Source of the DNA: Actinotalea caeni | GTDB taxonomy: Bacteria > Actinomycetota > Actinomycetes > Actinomycetales > Beutenbergiaceae | Direction of reading: 5' to 3' | Length of the DNA: 64,000 nt | Assembly: GCF_009733795.1 (NCBI RefSeq) | Contig: NZ_WNXX01000015.1 | Span: 23,389 to 87,388, forward strand | Part shown: positions 26,128-33,408 of the stretch, one piece after another | How positions within the stretch are numbered: position 1 is the first letter of the stretch | Layout: each line of letters opens with the position of its first letter | Notes under the pieces: generated by a model | The model's input: only the letters and a program-made list of their open reading frames with translations | Told to the model about the DNA's origin: nothing | Database searches by the model: none | Program-made: the position numbers and the translations under genes

Positions 26128-27104
26128 CGGCGGCCCACCGTCGCAGGGCCGGGGACCTCGTCGAGCATCCGGGTGACCAGATCGGCCGGCTGCACCCCGG
26201 AGGCCCACGCGGCCGGGGTCAGCGTCAGCCGGTGCGCGAGCGCGGGCACCGCGATCGACTTGACGTCCTCGGGCGTGACGAACGCGCGCCCCGAGAGCAC
26301 GGCGACCGCGCGCGAGACCAGCAGGAGCGCCTGCGACCCGCGCGGCGAGGCACCCACCTCGACCGCCTCGAGGTCGCGGGTCGCGGCGGCGAGGTCGACG
26401 CAGTAGCGCACGACGTCGTCGTCGACCGTGACCGTCTCGACGCCGGCCTGCATCGCCAGCACGGTGTCGGCGTCGACGACCTGCTCGACGCTCGCCTCGT
26501 CGCGCCGCCGTGCGAGGCGGCGCAGCAGCACGTCGACCTCGCCCTCGACGCTGGGGTAGCCGACCCCGATGCGCACCATGAACCGGTCGAGCTGCGCCTC
26601 GGGCAGCGGGTAGGTGCCCTCGTACTCGACGGGGTTCGAGGTCGCCAGCACGTGGAACGGCCGCGGCAGCGGGTACGAGCGCCCCTCGACCGTCACCTGC
26701 CGCTCCGCCATCGCCTCCAGCAGGGCCGACTGGGTCTTCGGCGCCGTCCGGTTGATCTCGTCCGCCAGGAACAGCCCCGTGAACACCGGGCCGGCGCGGA
26801 ACGTGAACTCCGAGGTGGCCGGGTCGTAGGCGTAGGAGCCGGTGATGTCGGCCGGCAGCAGGTCGGGCGTGCACTGCAGCCGCCGGAACTCCAGCCCGAG
26901 CGCCCCCGCGAGGCACCGGGCGGCGAGGGTCTTGCCCAGCCCGGGCACGTCCTCGAGCAGCACGTGGCCGCCGGCGAGGACCGCGGCGAGCGCCGTCCGC
27001 AGCGGCTGTTCCATGCCGACGATCACGGTGCCGACCTGGCGCAGCACCTCCTGACCGAGCCGGGTCACCTCCTCGACGGGCAGCGGTGCGGTGTCGGTGC
27101 TCAT
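26124..27104 (-). CDS. MoxR-family AAA+ ATPase
   Basis: This 326-residue AAA+ ATPase has Walker A EDVPGLGKT near residues 51-59, Walker B LFLADEINR, sensor 1 ATSNP followed by VEYEGTYPLPEAQLDRF, and the C-terminal lid domain. MoxR ATPases act as chaperone-like remodelers for partner proteins with VWA or DUF58 domains. The ATG overlaps the upstream gene's stop and the TGA overlaps the DUF58 start, so translation is coupled on both sides. It is cytoplasmic and presumably works with the adjacent membrane-associated DUF58 protein. Confidence 0.93.
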   Translation of the reverse strand: MSTDTAPLPVEEVTRLGQEVLRQVGTVIVGMEQPLRTALAAVLAGGHVLLEDVPGLGKTLAARCLAGALGLEFRRLQCTPDLLPADITGSYAYDPATSEFTFRAGPVFTGLFLADEINRTAPKTQSALLEAMAERQVTVEGRSYPLPRPFHVLATSNPVEYEGTYPLPEAQLDRFMVRIGVGYPSVEGEVDVLLRRLARRRDEASVEQVVDADTVLAMQAGVETVTVDDDVVRYCVDLAAATRDLEAVEVGASPRGSQALLLVSRAVAVLSGRAFVTPEDVKSIAVPALAHRLTLTPAAWASGVQPADLVTRMLDEVPGPATVGRR

Positions 27105-27565
27105 GCGGACTTCTCCAGCTTCTCGAGGGCGAGGACGGCGGCGCGGACCGCGTGCGCGTCGGGCGGCGGGGCCGCCGGGTCGGTGAGGAACGTGGCCACC
27201 TGCTGGCCGAGCAGCGCGGCCGCGCGCTCGGCGCCGAGGGTGCTGTCGACGTCGATGCTCGCCTCGGCGAGCCCGGTGCGGCACACCTGACGGATCCGTC
27301 GCAGCGCGTGCGGGGTGACGCCGTCGGGCCGGTACAGCGCCCAGGACAGCGACGACACCTCGGTGCGCACGCCCTCGCGACGGTCGAACGGCAGCCGGGG
27401 GAGCGCGACCCGTTGGCCGACACCGAGGTGGACGAGCACGAGCACCCCGATCGCCAGCAGCAGCCCGCCGAGGACGGCGTGGGCCGGGTCGATGCCGGTG
27501 ACGGCGAGCAGCACCGCCACGACAGCGGCGCCGATGCCGAGCCACACCCAGCGAGCCCGCGTCAC
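27101..27565 (-). CDS. Small membrane protein of the MoxR operon
   Basis: The 154-residue protein has two N-terminal hydrophobic helices (WLGIGAAVVAVLLAVTGI and AVLGGLLLAIGVLVLVHLG) followed by a soluble Arg/Glu-rich region. It starts with GTG inside a GTGA overlap with the DUF4129 gene and ends in an ATGA overlap with moxR. No family was recognised, but small two-helix proteins at this position are common in actinobacterial MoxR-DUF58-DUF4129 operons. Confidence 0.75.
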   Translation of the reverse strand: MTRARWVWLGIGAAVVAVLLAVTGIDPAHAVLGGLLLAIGVLVLVHLGVGQRVALPRLPFDRREGVRTEVSSLSWALYRPDGVTPHALRRIRQVCRTGLAEASIDVDSTLGAERAAALLGQQVATFLTDPAAPPPDAHAVRAAVLALEKLEKSA

Positions 27566-28311
27566 GGGGCGGCCTCCGTCAGCTCCGCCCAGGACGCTCC
27601 GATCGCGGTCAGCGCCTGCCGTGCGGCCTCGGCGTCACCCGGGAGCAGCTCGTCGTCGGAGAACCGCACCCGCAGGTAGAGCGCGCGCAGCACCTCGACC
27701 GCATCCCGGTCGGCCGGCGTGCGCTCCAGCACCACGGCGGTGAACTCGGTCGGCGTCTGCGCGGGCCGGCGGCCCACGCCCGCGCGGCTCGCGGCGTGCT
27801 CGAGCGCGAGCCAGGCCTGCACGATCGCGTCGCGGGGCGCGCGCTCCTCGTCGAGCAGCCGCTGGGCCCGCGCGATGCCGTCGAGCATCGTGGGTGCGTC
27901 GACCGACTCGTCCGCGAGCGCCGCCGTGACGTGGTGCGCGTCGGGCTCGGGCAGCGGCGACCGCCGCAGCAGCCCCACGACCAGGCGCAGCACCAGCGCG
28001 AGCAGCACCACCCCGACGAGAGCGACCACCGCGATGACGAGCCAGCGCACGAGCGGGTTCTCCTGCTGGCCGGCGGCCGGCTCGGCGACCTCGACGGTCG
28101 GCACGACCGAGGGCGGCGTGAAGGGCAGCGACGGCGTCGGGACCGGAGAGCCGGTGACGGTCTCGCCACCGCCGCGCGGCGCGTCCCACGGGCCCACCGC
28201 CGCGGCCGCCAGCAGCACGACGACCAGCCCGAGGACGAGCGCGACCCCGGTGAGCAGCCCGCGACGGGTCGCGGGCGCGGCGCCGGCTCGGCCGTCGCCG
28301 TCGGAGGTCAC
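27562..28311 (-). CDS. DUF4129 domain-containing membrane protein
   Basis: The 249-residue protein has a signal-like first helix (GVALVLGLVVVLLAAAAVG), an extracytoplasmic Pro/Thr/Val-rich segment, a second transmembrane helix (WLVIAVVALVGVVLLALVL), and a cytoplasmic C-terminal helical DUF4129 region with QAWLALEHAA and the TPTEF/LYLRVRFSD landmarks. DUF4129 proteins accompany MoxR-DUF58 systems and some transglutaminase-like partners. It starts with GTG in a GTGA overlap with folA, linking the operon to folate genes. Confidence 0.85.
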   Translation of the reverse strand: MTSDGDGRAGAAPATRRGLLTGVALVLGLVVVLLAAAAVGPWDAPRGGGETVTGSPVPTPSLPFTPPSVVPTVEVAEPAAGQQENPLVRWLVIAVVALVGVVLLALVLRLVVGLLRRSPLPEPDAHHVTAALADESVDAPTMLDGIARAQRLLDEERAPRDAIVQAWLALEHAASRAGVGRRPAQTPTEFTAVVLERTPADRDAVEVLRALYLRVRFSDDELLPGDAEAARQALTAIGASWAELTEAAP

Positions 28312-28796
28312 GCAGCCCTCCGGCGGTAGGTGAGGACCCGGAACCGGTAGCCGCTGGTGCTCTCGACCCAGTCGCCCACCTCGGGGTCCGCCCACCCCGG
28401 CCCGATCTCGGGGGCGTGCGTGTCGCCGTCGACGTCGGCGTCGATCTCGCTGACGACGAGCAGGTCGGCCACCGGCATCGCCTCGGCGTAGATCTGGCCA
28501 CCGCCGCAGATCCAGGCGTCCTCGCCGTCGAGCAGCTGCAGCGCCTCGGCGAGGGAGTGCACGACCTCGGCGCCGGGCGCCTCGTAGTCCCGCTGCCGGG
28601 TCAGCACGATGTTGCGGCGCCCGGGCAGCGGGCGGTTCTGGTCCGGCAGCGCCTCCCACGACGCCCGGCCGTGCACGACGGCGTCGGAGGAGGTGGTGCG
28701 CCGGAAGTGCTGCCAGTCCTCCGGGATCCGCCACGGCAGGTCGCCGTCGCGGCCGATGACGCCGTTGCGCGACTGCGCCCAGATCATCCCCAGCAC
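28308..28796 (-). CDS. folA: Dihydrofolate reductase
   Basis: The 162-residue enzyme reduces dihydrofolate to tetrahydrofolate with NADPH. It shows MIWAQSRNGVIG at the N-terminus, LPWRIPEDWQHFRRTT for substrate binding, the NADPH-site HGRASWEALP and WICGGGQIY. The frame opens further upstream, inside thyA. I chose GTG 28796, which has GGAGGG 8 nt upstream and gives the normal length; GTG 28802 is the alternative. It follows thyA by 19 nt, an obvious functional pair because thymidylate synthase generates dihydrofolate. Confidence 0.93.
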   Translation of the reverse strand: MLGMIWAQSRNGVIGRDGDLPWRIPEDWQHFRRTTSSDAVVHGRASWEALPDQNRPLPGRRNIVLTRQRDYEAPGAEVVHSLAEALQLLDGEDAWICGGGQIYAEAMPVADLLVVSEIDADVDGDTHAPEIGPGWADPEVGDWVESTSGYRFRVLTYRRRAA

Positions 28797-28815
28797 GTGC
28801 ACCGCCCTCCGGGCG

Positions 28816-29646
28816 TCAGACCGCCACCGGCGCCTTGATCGCCGGGTGGTGGACGTAGTCGACGACCTCGACGTCGTCGATCGTGTACTCGAACAGGCTC
28901 GGCGCACGGTGGAGCCGCAGCGTCGGGAACGGGTACGGCTCGCGGCGCAGCTGCTCGCGCACCTGCTCGACGTGGTTGTCGTAGATGTGCACGTCGCCGC
29001 CGGTCCACACGAAGTCGCCGACCTGGAGGCCGACCTGCTGCGCGACCATGTGGGTGAGCAGCGCGTAGGACGCGATGTTGAACGGCACGCCGAGGAACAG
29101 GTCGGCGCTGCGCTGGTACAGCTGGCAGGAGAGCCGGCCGTCGGCCACGTAGAACTGGAAGAACGCGTGGCACGGCGCGAGCGCCATCTTGTCGAGGTCG
29201 GCGACGTTCCAGGCCGAGACGATGATGCGCCGCGAGTCCGGGTCGCTGCGCAGCTGCTCGAGCACCCGCGAGATCTGGTCGATGTGCCCGCCGTCCGGCG
29301 TCGGCCACGAGCGCCACTGCACGCCGTAGACCGGGCCGAGCTCGCCGTCCTCGTCGGCCCACTCGTCCCAGATCCGCACCTTGTTCTCGCGCAGGTAGGC
29401 GATGTTGGAGTCGCCGCGCAGGAACCAGAGCAGCTCGTGCACCACCGAGGGCACGTGCACGCGCTTGGTGGTCACGAGCGGGAAGGCGCGCGACAGGTCG
29501 TAGCGCATCTGGTGCCCGAACACCGAGCGGGTACCGGTGCCGGTGCGGTCGGCCTTCGGTGTGCCGGACTCCAGCACGTGACGCAGCAGCTCCTCGTACT
29601 GGGTGTCGCGGACGCCCCCGGCGGGCGACGGCGCTGTCGTGGTCAT
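28816..29646 (-). CDS. thyA: Thymidylate synthase (ThyA)
   Basis: The 276-residue enzyme methylates dUMP to dTMP using methylene-tetrahydrofolate. The catalytic cysteine lies in [12 protein letters not shown] near residue 158, and [29 protein letters not shown] and [12 protein letters not shown] are canonical. The ATG at 29646 is preceded at 7 nt by TAGGCT on the minus strand, so the first gene of this seven-gene operon is probably leaderless. The longer upstream frame overlaps the EcsC-like gene and lacks similarity to the family. Confidence 0.96.
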   Translation of the reverse strand: MTTTAPSPAGGVRDTQYEELLRHVLESGTPKADRTGTGTRSVFGHQMRYDLSRAFPLVTTKRVHVPSVVHELLWFLRGDSNIAYLRENKVRIWDEWADEDGELGPVYGVQWRSWPTPDGGHIDQISRVLEQLRSDPDSRRIIVSAWNVADLDKMALAPCHAFFQFYVADGRLSCQLYQRSADLFLGVPFNIASYALLTHMVAQQVGLQVGDFVWTGGDVHIYDNHVEQVREQLRREPYPFPTLRLHRAPSLFEYTIDDVEVVDYVHHPAIKAPVAV

Positions 29647-29653
29647 GCCCGCC

Positions 29654-29659
29654 AGCCTA
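29654..29659 (-). promoter_or_regulatory. -10-like element TAGGCT for the thyA operon
   Basis: TAGGCT on the minus strand lies 7 nt before the thyA ATG. It falls at the 3' end of the upstream EcsC-like gene. Confidence 0.5.
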
Positions 29660-30439
29660 CGACGCAGGGCGCTCGTCCTCCGGCTCCGACCCGGGCCCGT
29701 CCAGCTCCAGCACCGTGTCGAGGTCGGCGCCCGCGTCACCGGCCGGCTCGACGACGAAGCTCGCCTCGACCTCGCGGACGAACGTCGCGGGCGGTGGTCC
29801 GAAGGCCGACCGGACGCCGTCGATCATCGTCCCGCCCACGGCGCGGCTACCGGCGTAGCCGACGGCGGCGCCGATGCCGAAGGGGAGCAGCCGGCCGAGC
29901 ATGACCGAGCCGACCTTGGCGGCGGTGCCCTTGACCAGCCGACCCCGCAGCGTCTTGTTGACGGTCTGGACCGTCGCGACCGGCAACCGGGTGAGCAGCG
30001 TCCGGCCCCAGGCGACCGCGGACAGCCCGAGCTCCTGCTGGAGCACCTCGGGGCCGTTCTCGCCGAGCAGCGCCGTCAGCAGCAGCGCACGCCGGCGGGC
30101 ACGGTCCTCGACGGCGATCCCGTGGACGTCGGCGACCGCGAGCGCGAGCAGGCTGGAGGCGCCGAGGAACGTGGCGACCTGGCCGACCGTGAGCGCCAGG
30201 GCGGTCCCGGTGCCGACGACCGGCAGCGCCGCCGCGGCGCCGACCGCGCCGCCCGACGTGCTGACCGCGAGCAGGTACCGCTTCTCCAGCAGCCGCACGA
30301 CCTCCTCGGGCGTCGCGTGCGGGCGCTTGCGTCGGATGCCGTCGACGTAGGCGCGCACCCGCCCGGTCGGCAGCGCGAGCGCGGCGTCGAGCGCCTCGTC
30401 GAGCGAGCGCGGACGGTCCGTGGTGCTCGTGCGTGCCAT
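29657..30439 (-). CDS. EcsC-like putative membrane-associated protein
   Basis: The 260-residue protein has an N-terminal helical region, two hydrophobic Gly/Ala-rich hairpin segments ([18 protein letters not shown] to [18 protein letters not shown], and [20 protein letters not shown]) and an acidic disordered tail. The layout with a glycine-rich hydrophobic hairpin and [10 protein letters not shown] resembles EcsC-family proteins, but the match is tentative. The ATG at 30439 has a good ribosome site (gaggag, 5 nt). Its stop lies inside the -10-like region of thyA. Confidence 0.6.
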   Translation of the reverse strand: MARTSTTDRPRSLDEALDAALALPTGRVRAYVDGIRRKRPHATPEEVVRLLEKRYLLAVSTSGGAVGAAAALPVVGTGTALALTVGQVATFLGASSLLALAVADVHGIAVEDRARRRALLLTALLGENGPEVLQQELGLSAVAWGRTLLTRLPVATVQTVNKTLRGRLVKGTAAKVGSVMLGRLLPFGIGAAVGYAGSRAVGGTMIDGVRSAFGPPPATFVREVEASFVVEPAGDAGADLDTVLELDGPGSEPEDERPAS

Positions 30440-30470
30440 GTCTCTCCTCGGGTCCGGCCGCCGTGGCGGC

Positions 30471-30884
30471 TCAGCTGCGCTCGATCGTCAGCGAGTGGGG
30501 CAGGTCGTGCTCGACGGTCCGGCCGACGGTGCAGGCGCGGTCGACCGCGCGCGCGGCCGCCGCGACCAGCTCCTGCCAGGCCTGCTCGTCGAGGTGGTCG
30601 GCGCCGCCGACCGCGAGCCGCACCGAGGCCTCGGCGTAGCGGTTGGTGGCGGCGTCCTTGACCGCCGTCACCTCGCCCGTCAGCTCGACGTGCTCACCGA
30701 CGCGGCGGGCGATCGGGAAGTCGGCGCTCATGAGGTTGCACGCCGCGAGCGCGACGGCGAGCAGCTCGCCGGGCGTGAACGCGCCGTCGACATCCGCCGG
30801 GCCGAACCGCACTGTCGCGCCGCGGCCGTTGCCGGCGACTCCCTGGCGGGTGCCGGTGCGCCGCAGCCGGAGGGTCGGGTCCAT
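30471..30884 (-). CDS. OsmC-like protein
   Basis: The 137-residue protein carries the OsmC-fold signature FTPGELLAVALAACNLM with the reactive-cysteine helix. A second cysteine (RACTVGRTV) lies near residue 118, so both peroxidatic-type cysteine positions appear occupied. OsmC/Ohr proteins reduce organic hydroperoxides; this one is shorter in its N-terminal part and substrate preference cannot be called. The ATG at 30884 has GAGGAT 6 nt upstream, which could be either a ribosome site or a -10 element. Confidence 0.8.
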   Translation of the reverse strand: MDPTLRLRRTGTRQGVAGNGRGATVRFGPADVDGAFTPGELLAVALAACNLMSADFPIARRVGEHVELTGEVTAVKDAATNRYAEASVRLAVGGADHLDEQAWQELVAAAARAVDRACTVGRTVEHDLPHSLTIERS

Positions 30885-31089
30885 GGCGACATCCTCACAC
30901 GCAGGCGCGCGCGGACGGCGGGGTCTCCGGGGCGTGCGGGCGGGCAGCGGTCCCCACCCCGGAGGGGTCGGGCAGGCCTGGGTGGCCCCGCCGCGAGGCC
31001 CTCGGATCGCTGCCCGAACCCCTTGCGCGCGGGGTGCGCGAGGTCCATGATGAGCGGACCTCCTCACGGAGGGGTCTCCTCCGGGAGAC

Positions 31090-31122
31090 GAGGCCCGGCC
31101 AACGCATACTTGGCCGGGCCTC
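31090..31122. terminator. Hairpin in the 346-bp gap before the polysaccharide locus
   Basis: A perfect 12-bp stem (gaggcccggcca and complement) with a 9-nt loop is followed by attcg. It lies in the gene-free stretch 30885-31230. Smaller G-rich inverted repeats (gtctcc-tccg-ggagac, 31073-31088 region) precede it. No coding frame there looks real. It may insulate the surface-polymer genes from the OsmC region. Confidence 0.55.
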
Positions 31123-31218
31123 ATTCGTGCTCCGGGACACTGTCTACCGCACCGCAGGCACCGGCCCGTGCAGGCGCGCCGCCCCCGTCCGCCACCTGGC
31201 GAGACGCCCGCCGCCGGG

Positions 31219-31224
31219 TAGCCT
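31219..31224 (+). promoter_or_regulatory. -10-like element TAGCCT for the GT4 gene
   Basis: TAGCCT is separated by 6 nt from the GTG at 31231, predicting a leaderless transcript for the two-gene glycosyltransferase unit. Confidence 0.5.
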
Positions 31225-31230
31225 GGCACC

Positions 31231-32334
31231 GTGCGGATCGTGGCGGTGACGACCTGGTTCCCGACCACCCGTGCCCCCGGGAGCGGGGTGTTCGTCGCCA
31301 AGGACGTCGCGGCGCTCGCCGCCCACCCCGACGTGACGTCGGTCGAGGTGCTGCACCTCGTCGCGCCGCGCCTGCACGACGGCGTGGCCGAGACCGTGGT
31401 CGACGGCGTGCGGGTGCGCCGGCTGCCGATGAACCCGCTCGACCCGACGGCGGTCGTGCGGGTGGCCCGGACGTTGCCGCGGCTGCTCGCCCACGCCGAC
31501 GTCGTGCACTCGATGGCGATCTCGTCGCTGCCGCCGCTCGTGCTCGCCCGGTTCTCACGCCCGTGGCTGCACACCGAGCACTGGTCCGGGCTCACCAACC
31601 CGGGCACGGTGCCGCTGCTGCTGCGCCCCGCGACCGTGGTCGCGCGGCTGCTGCTGCGGGCGCCGACGACGGTGACCGCGGTGTGCGAGTACCTCGCCGC
31701 GCCGGTCCGCCGGCTGCGCTACCCCCGGCGCACCGCCGTCGTCGGGTGCGTGGTGGCACCCGTGCACGTCGCGTCGCGGCCGTTGCGGCCGGCCCGCGAG
31801 CTGCGGCTGGTCGCGGTCGGGGGCCTGGTCGACCGCAAGGACCCGCTGCTCGCGGTGCGGACGGTCGCCGAGCTGCGCGACCGCGGCGTGCCCGCGCGAC
31901 TGACCTGGGTCGGTGGTGGTCCGCTCGAGCGCGCCACGCGGCGGCTCGCGCGACGCCTGGGGGTCGAGGACGCCGTCGTGCTCACCGGGCCGCTGGACAC
32001 CGCGGGCGTCGGGGCCGCGCTCGACGCGGCCGACATGTTCCTGCTCCCCACCCGCGGCGACAACTTCTGCGTCTCCGCGGCCGAGGCCCTCGTGCACGGC
32101 CGGCCCGTCGTCGTCGGCGCGACCGGTGGCCAGGGCGAGTACATCGACCCGGCGGTCGGCAGGCTCGTTGCCGAGCAGACGCCGCAGGCCTACGCCGACG
32201 CCGTCGTCGACCTCGACCGGCACACCCAGCACCTCACGGCCGCCGAGATCGCCGCGACGATCGGCGACCGGTTCGCGCCCGAGCGCATCGCCGAGGCCTA
32301 CGTCGCCGAGTACCGGCACCTGAGGGCTCGGTGA
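31231..32334 (+). CDS. Glycosyltransferase family 4 protein
   Basis: The 367-residue GT-B fold enzyme shows the donor-binding half typical of GT4: LVAVGGLVDRKDPLLAV, LTWVGGGPLE, and FLLPTRGDNFCVSAAEALVHGRPVV with the ExxxxxxE-like region. The N-terminal half includes WLHTEHWSG. It transfers a sugar with retention, probably onto a lipid-linked oligosaccharide on the cytoplasmic face; donor and acceptor are unknown. It starts with GTG 6 nt after TAGCCT and overlaps the following GT2 gene by GTGA, so the two are co-translated. Confidence 0.9.
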   Translation: MRIVAVTTWFPTTRAPGSGVFVAKDVAALAAHPDVTSVEVLHLVAPRLHDGVAETVVDGVRVRRLPMNPLDPTAVVRVARTLPRLLAHADVVHSMAISSLPPLVLARFSRPWLHTEHWSGLTNPGTVPLLLRPATVVARLLLRAPTTVTAVCEYLAAPVRRLRYPRRTAVVGCVVAPVHVASRPLRPARELRLVAVGGLVDRKDPLLAVRTVAELRDRGVPARLTWVGGGPLERATRRLARRLGVEDAVVLTGPLDTAGVGAALDAADMFLLPTRGDNFCVSAAEALVHGRPVVVGATGGQGEYIDPAVGRLVAEQTPQAYADAVVDLDRHTQHLTAAEIAATIGDRFAPERIAEAYVAEYRHLRAR

Positions 32335-33404
32335 CCGAGCGGGTCGGTGTCGACGTCGTCGTCGCCGTCCACGACACCAGCAGGCCGATCGCGCGGGCGG
32401 TGCGCTCCGTGCTCGACCACAACGGCGAGGGCGTGCGGCTCACGGTCGTGTGCCACGAGCTCGACGCCGACGACGTCGCCGCGGTGCTCGACCCGGCGCA
32501 CCGCGACCGGGTGCGGCTGCTGGAGCACCGGGACGGGCGCCGGTCGCCCGCCGGACCCTTCAACGCCGGCATCGACGCCGCGACGGCGGACTACGTGGGC
32601 GTCATGGGGTCCGACGACACGCTCGCGCCGGGAGCGATCTCGTCCTGGTACTGGCTGGCGGAGAAGCACCGCGCCGACGCCGTCGTCGCGCGCCTGGAGC
32701 ACGCCGACGGCCGCGTCGTCCCGACGCCGCCCACGCGCCCGTTCCGGCGCGGCCTGCTCGACGGCGTCCGGGACCGGCTCAGCTACCGCAGCGCACCGCT
32801 GGGGCTGGTGTCGCGCGCGGCGATCTCGCGGCTGGGCCTGCGCATGGACCCCGAGGTCCCGGTCGGGGAGGACGTCGGCTTCGTCACCCGGCTCTGGTTC
32901 GGCGGCCGCGTGGTGCTCGACCGGACGGGGCCGCCCTACCGTATCGGCGACGACGCGACCGACCGCGTCACGCTCGCGACCCGGCCGGTCGCCGAGGAGC
33001 TCGCGTTCGTGCGACGGCTGCTCGAGCGGCCGTGGTTCCGGGCGCTGGGCCTGGACGAGCGCCGCGCGGTCTGCGTCAAGCTCGTGCGGATCCATCTCTT
33101 CGGCATCGTGCTCAACCGGCCCGACCCTGCCTGGTGGACCGAGGCCGAGCGCGCGGCGCTCGCGGCGACCGGCCGCGCGCTGCTCGCGGCCGCGCCAGGC
33201 GTGGAGGCCGTCCTCTCCCTCGCCGACCGCGCGCTGCTGGACCGCATCCTGGACGGCGCCGGCGACGGCGCCACGCTGCTCTCCCTCGCGCGCGCCCGCC
33301 GCCGGCACGGCACCCCGCGCACGCTCCTCACGCGCGACCCGCTGCGGCTGCTGGCGCGCGAGGCGCCGCTGCGGCTGATGACCGCGTCGGTGCTGGTGCG
33401 CTGA
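32331..33404 (+). CDS. Glycosyltransferase family 2 protein
   Basis: The 357-residue GT-A enzyme begins with VDVVVAVHDTSRPIARAVRSVL, split here as VDVVVAVHD and RAVRSVL. It has GPFNAGIDAATADYVGVMGSDD, written as NAGIDAAT and GSDD, which is the nucleotide-sugar metal-binding motif at about residue 100. The C-terminal half is helical without clear membrane segments. It starts with GTG overlapping the GT4 stop and ends only 4 bp from the convergent large GT/GPT gene. It probably adds one residue to the surface polymer repeat unit. Confidence 0.87.
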   Translation: MTERVGVDVVVAVHDTSRPIARAVRSVLDHNGEGVRLTVVCHELDADDVAAVLDPAHRDRVRLLEHRDGRRSPAGPFNAGIDAATADYVGVMGSDDTLAPGAISSWYWLAEKHRADAVVARLEHADGRVVPTPPTRPFRRGLLDGVRDRLSYRSAPLGLVSRAAISRLGLRMDPEVPVGEDVGFVTRLWFGGRVVLDRTGPPYRIGDDATDRVTLATRPVAEELAFVRRLLERPWFRALGLDERRAVCVKLVRIHLFGIVLNRPDPAWWTEAERAALAATGRALLAAAPGVEAVLSLADRALLDRILDGAGDGATLLSLARARRRHGTPRTLLTRDPLRLLAREAPLRLMTASVLVR

Positions 33405-33408
33405 CCGC

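Noticed and set aside
31050..31160. Small coding frame starting atgatgagcgga in the gap before the GT4 gene
   Set aside because: It runs through a perfect hairpin, has no ribosome site and no recognisable composition of a conserved peptide.
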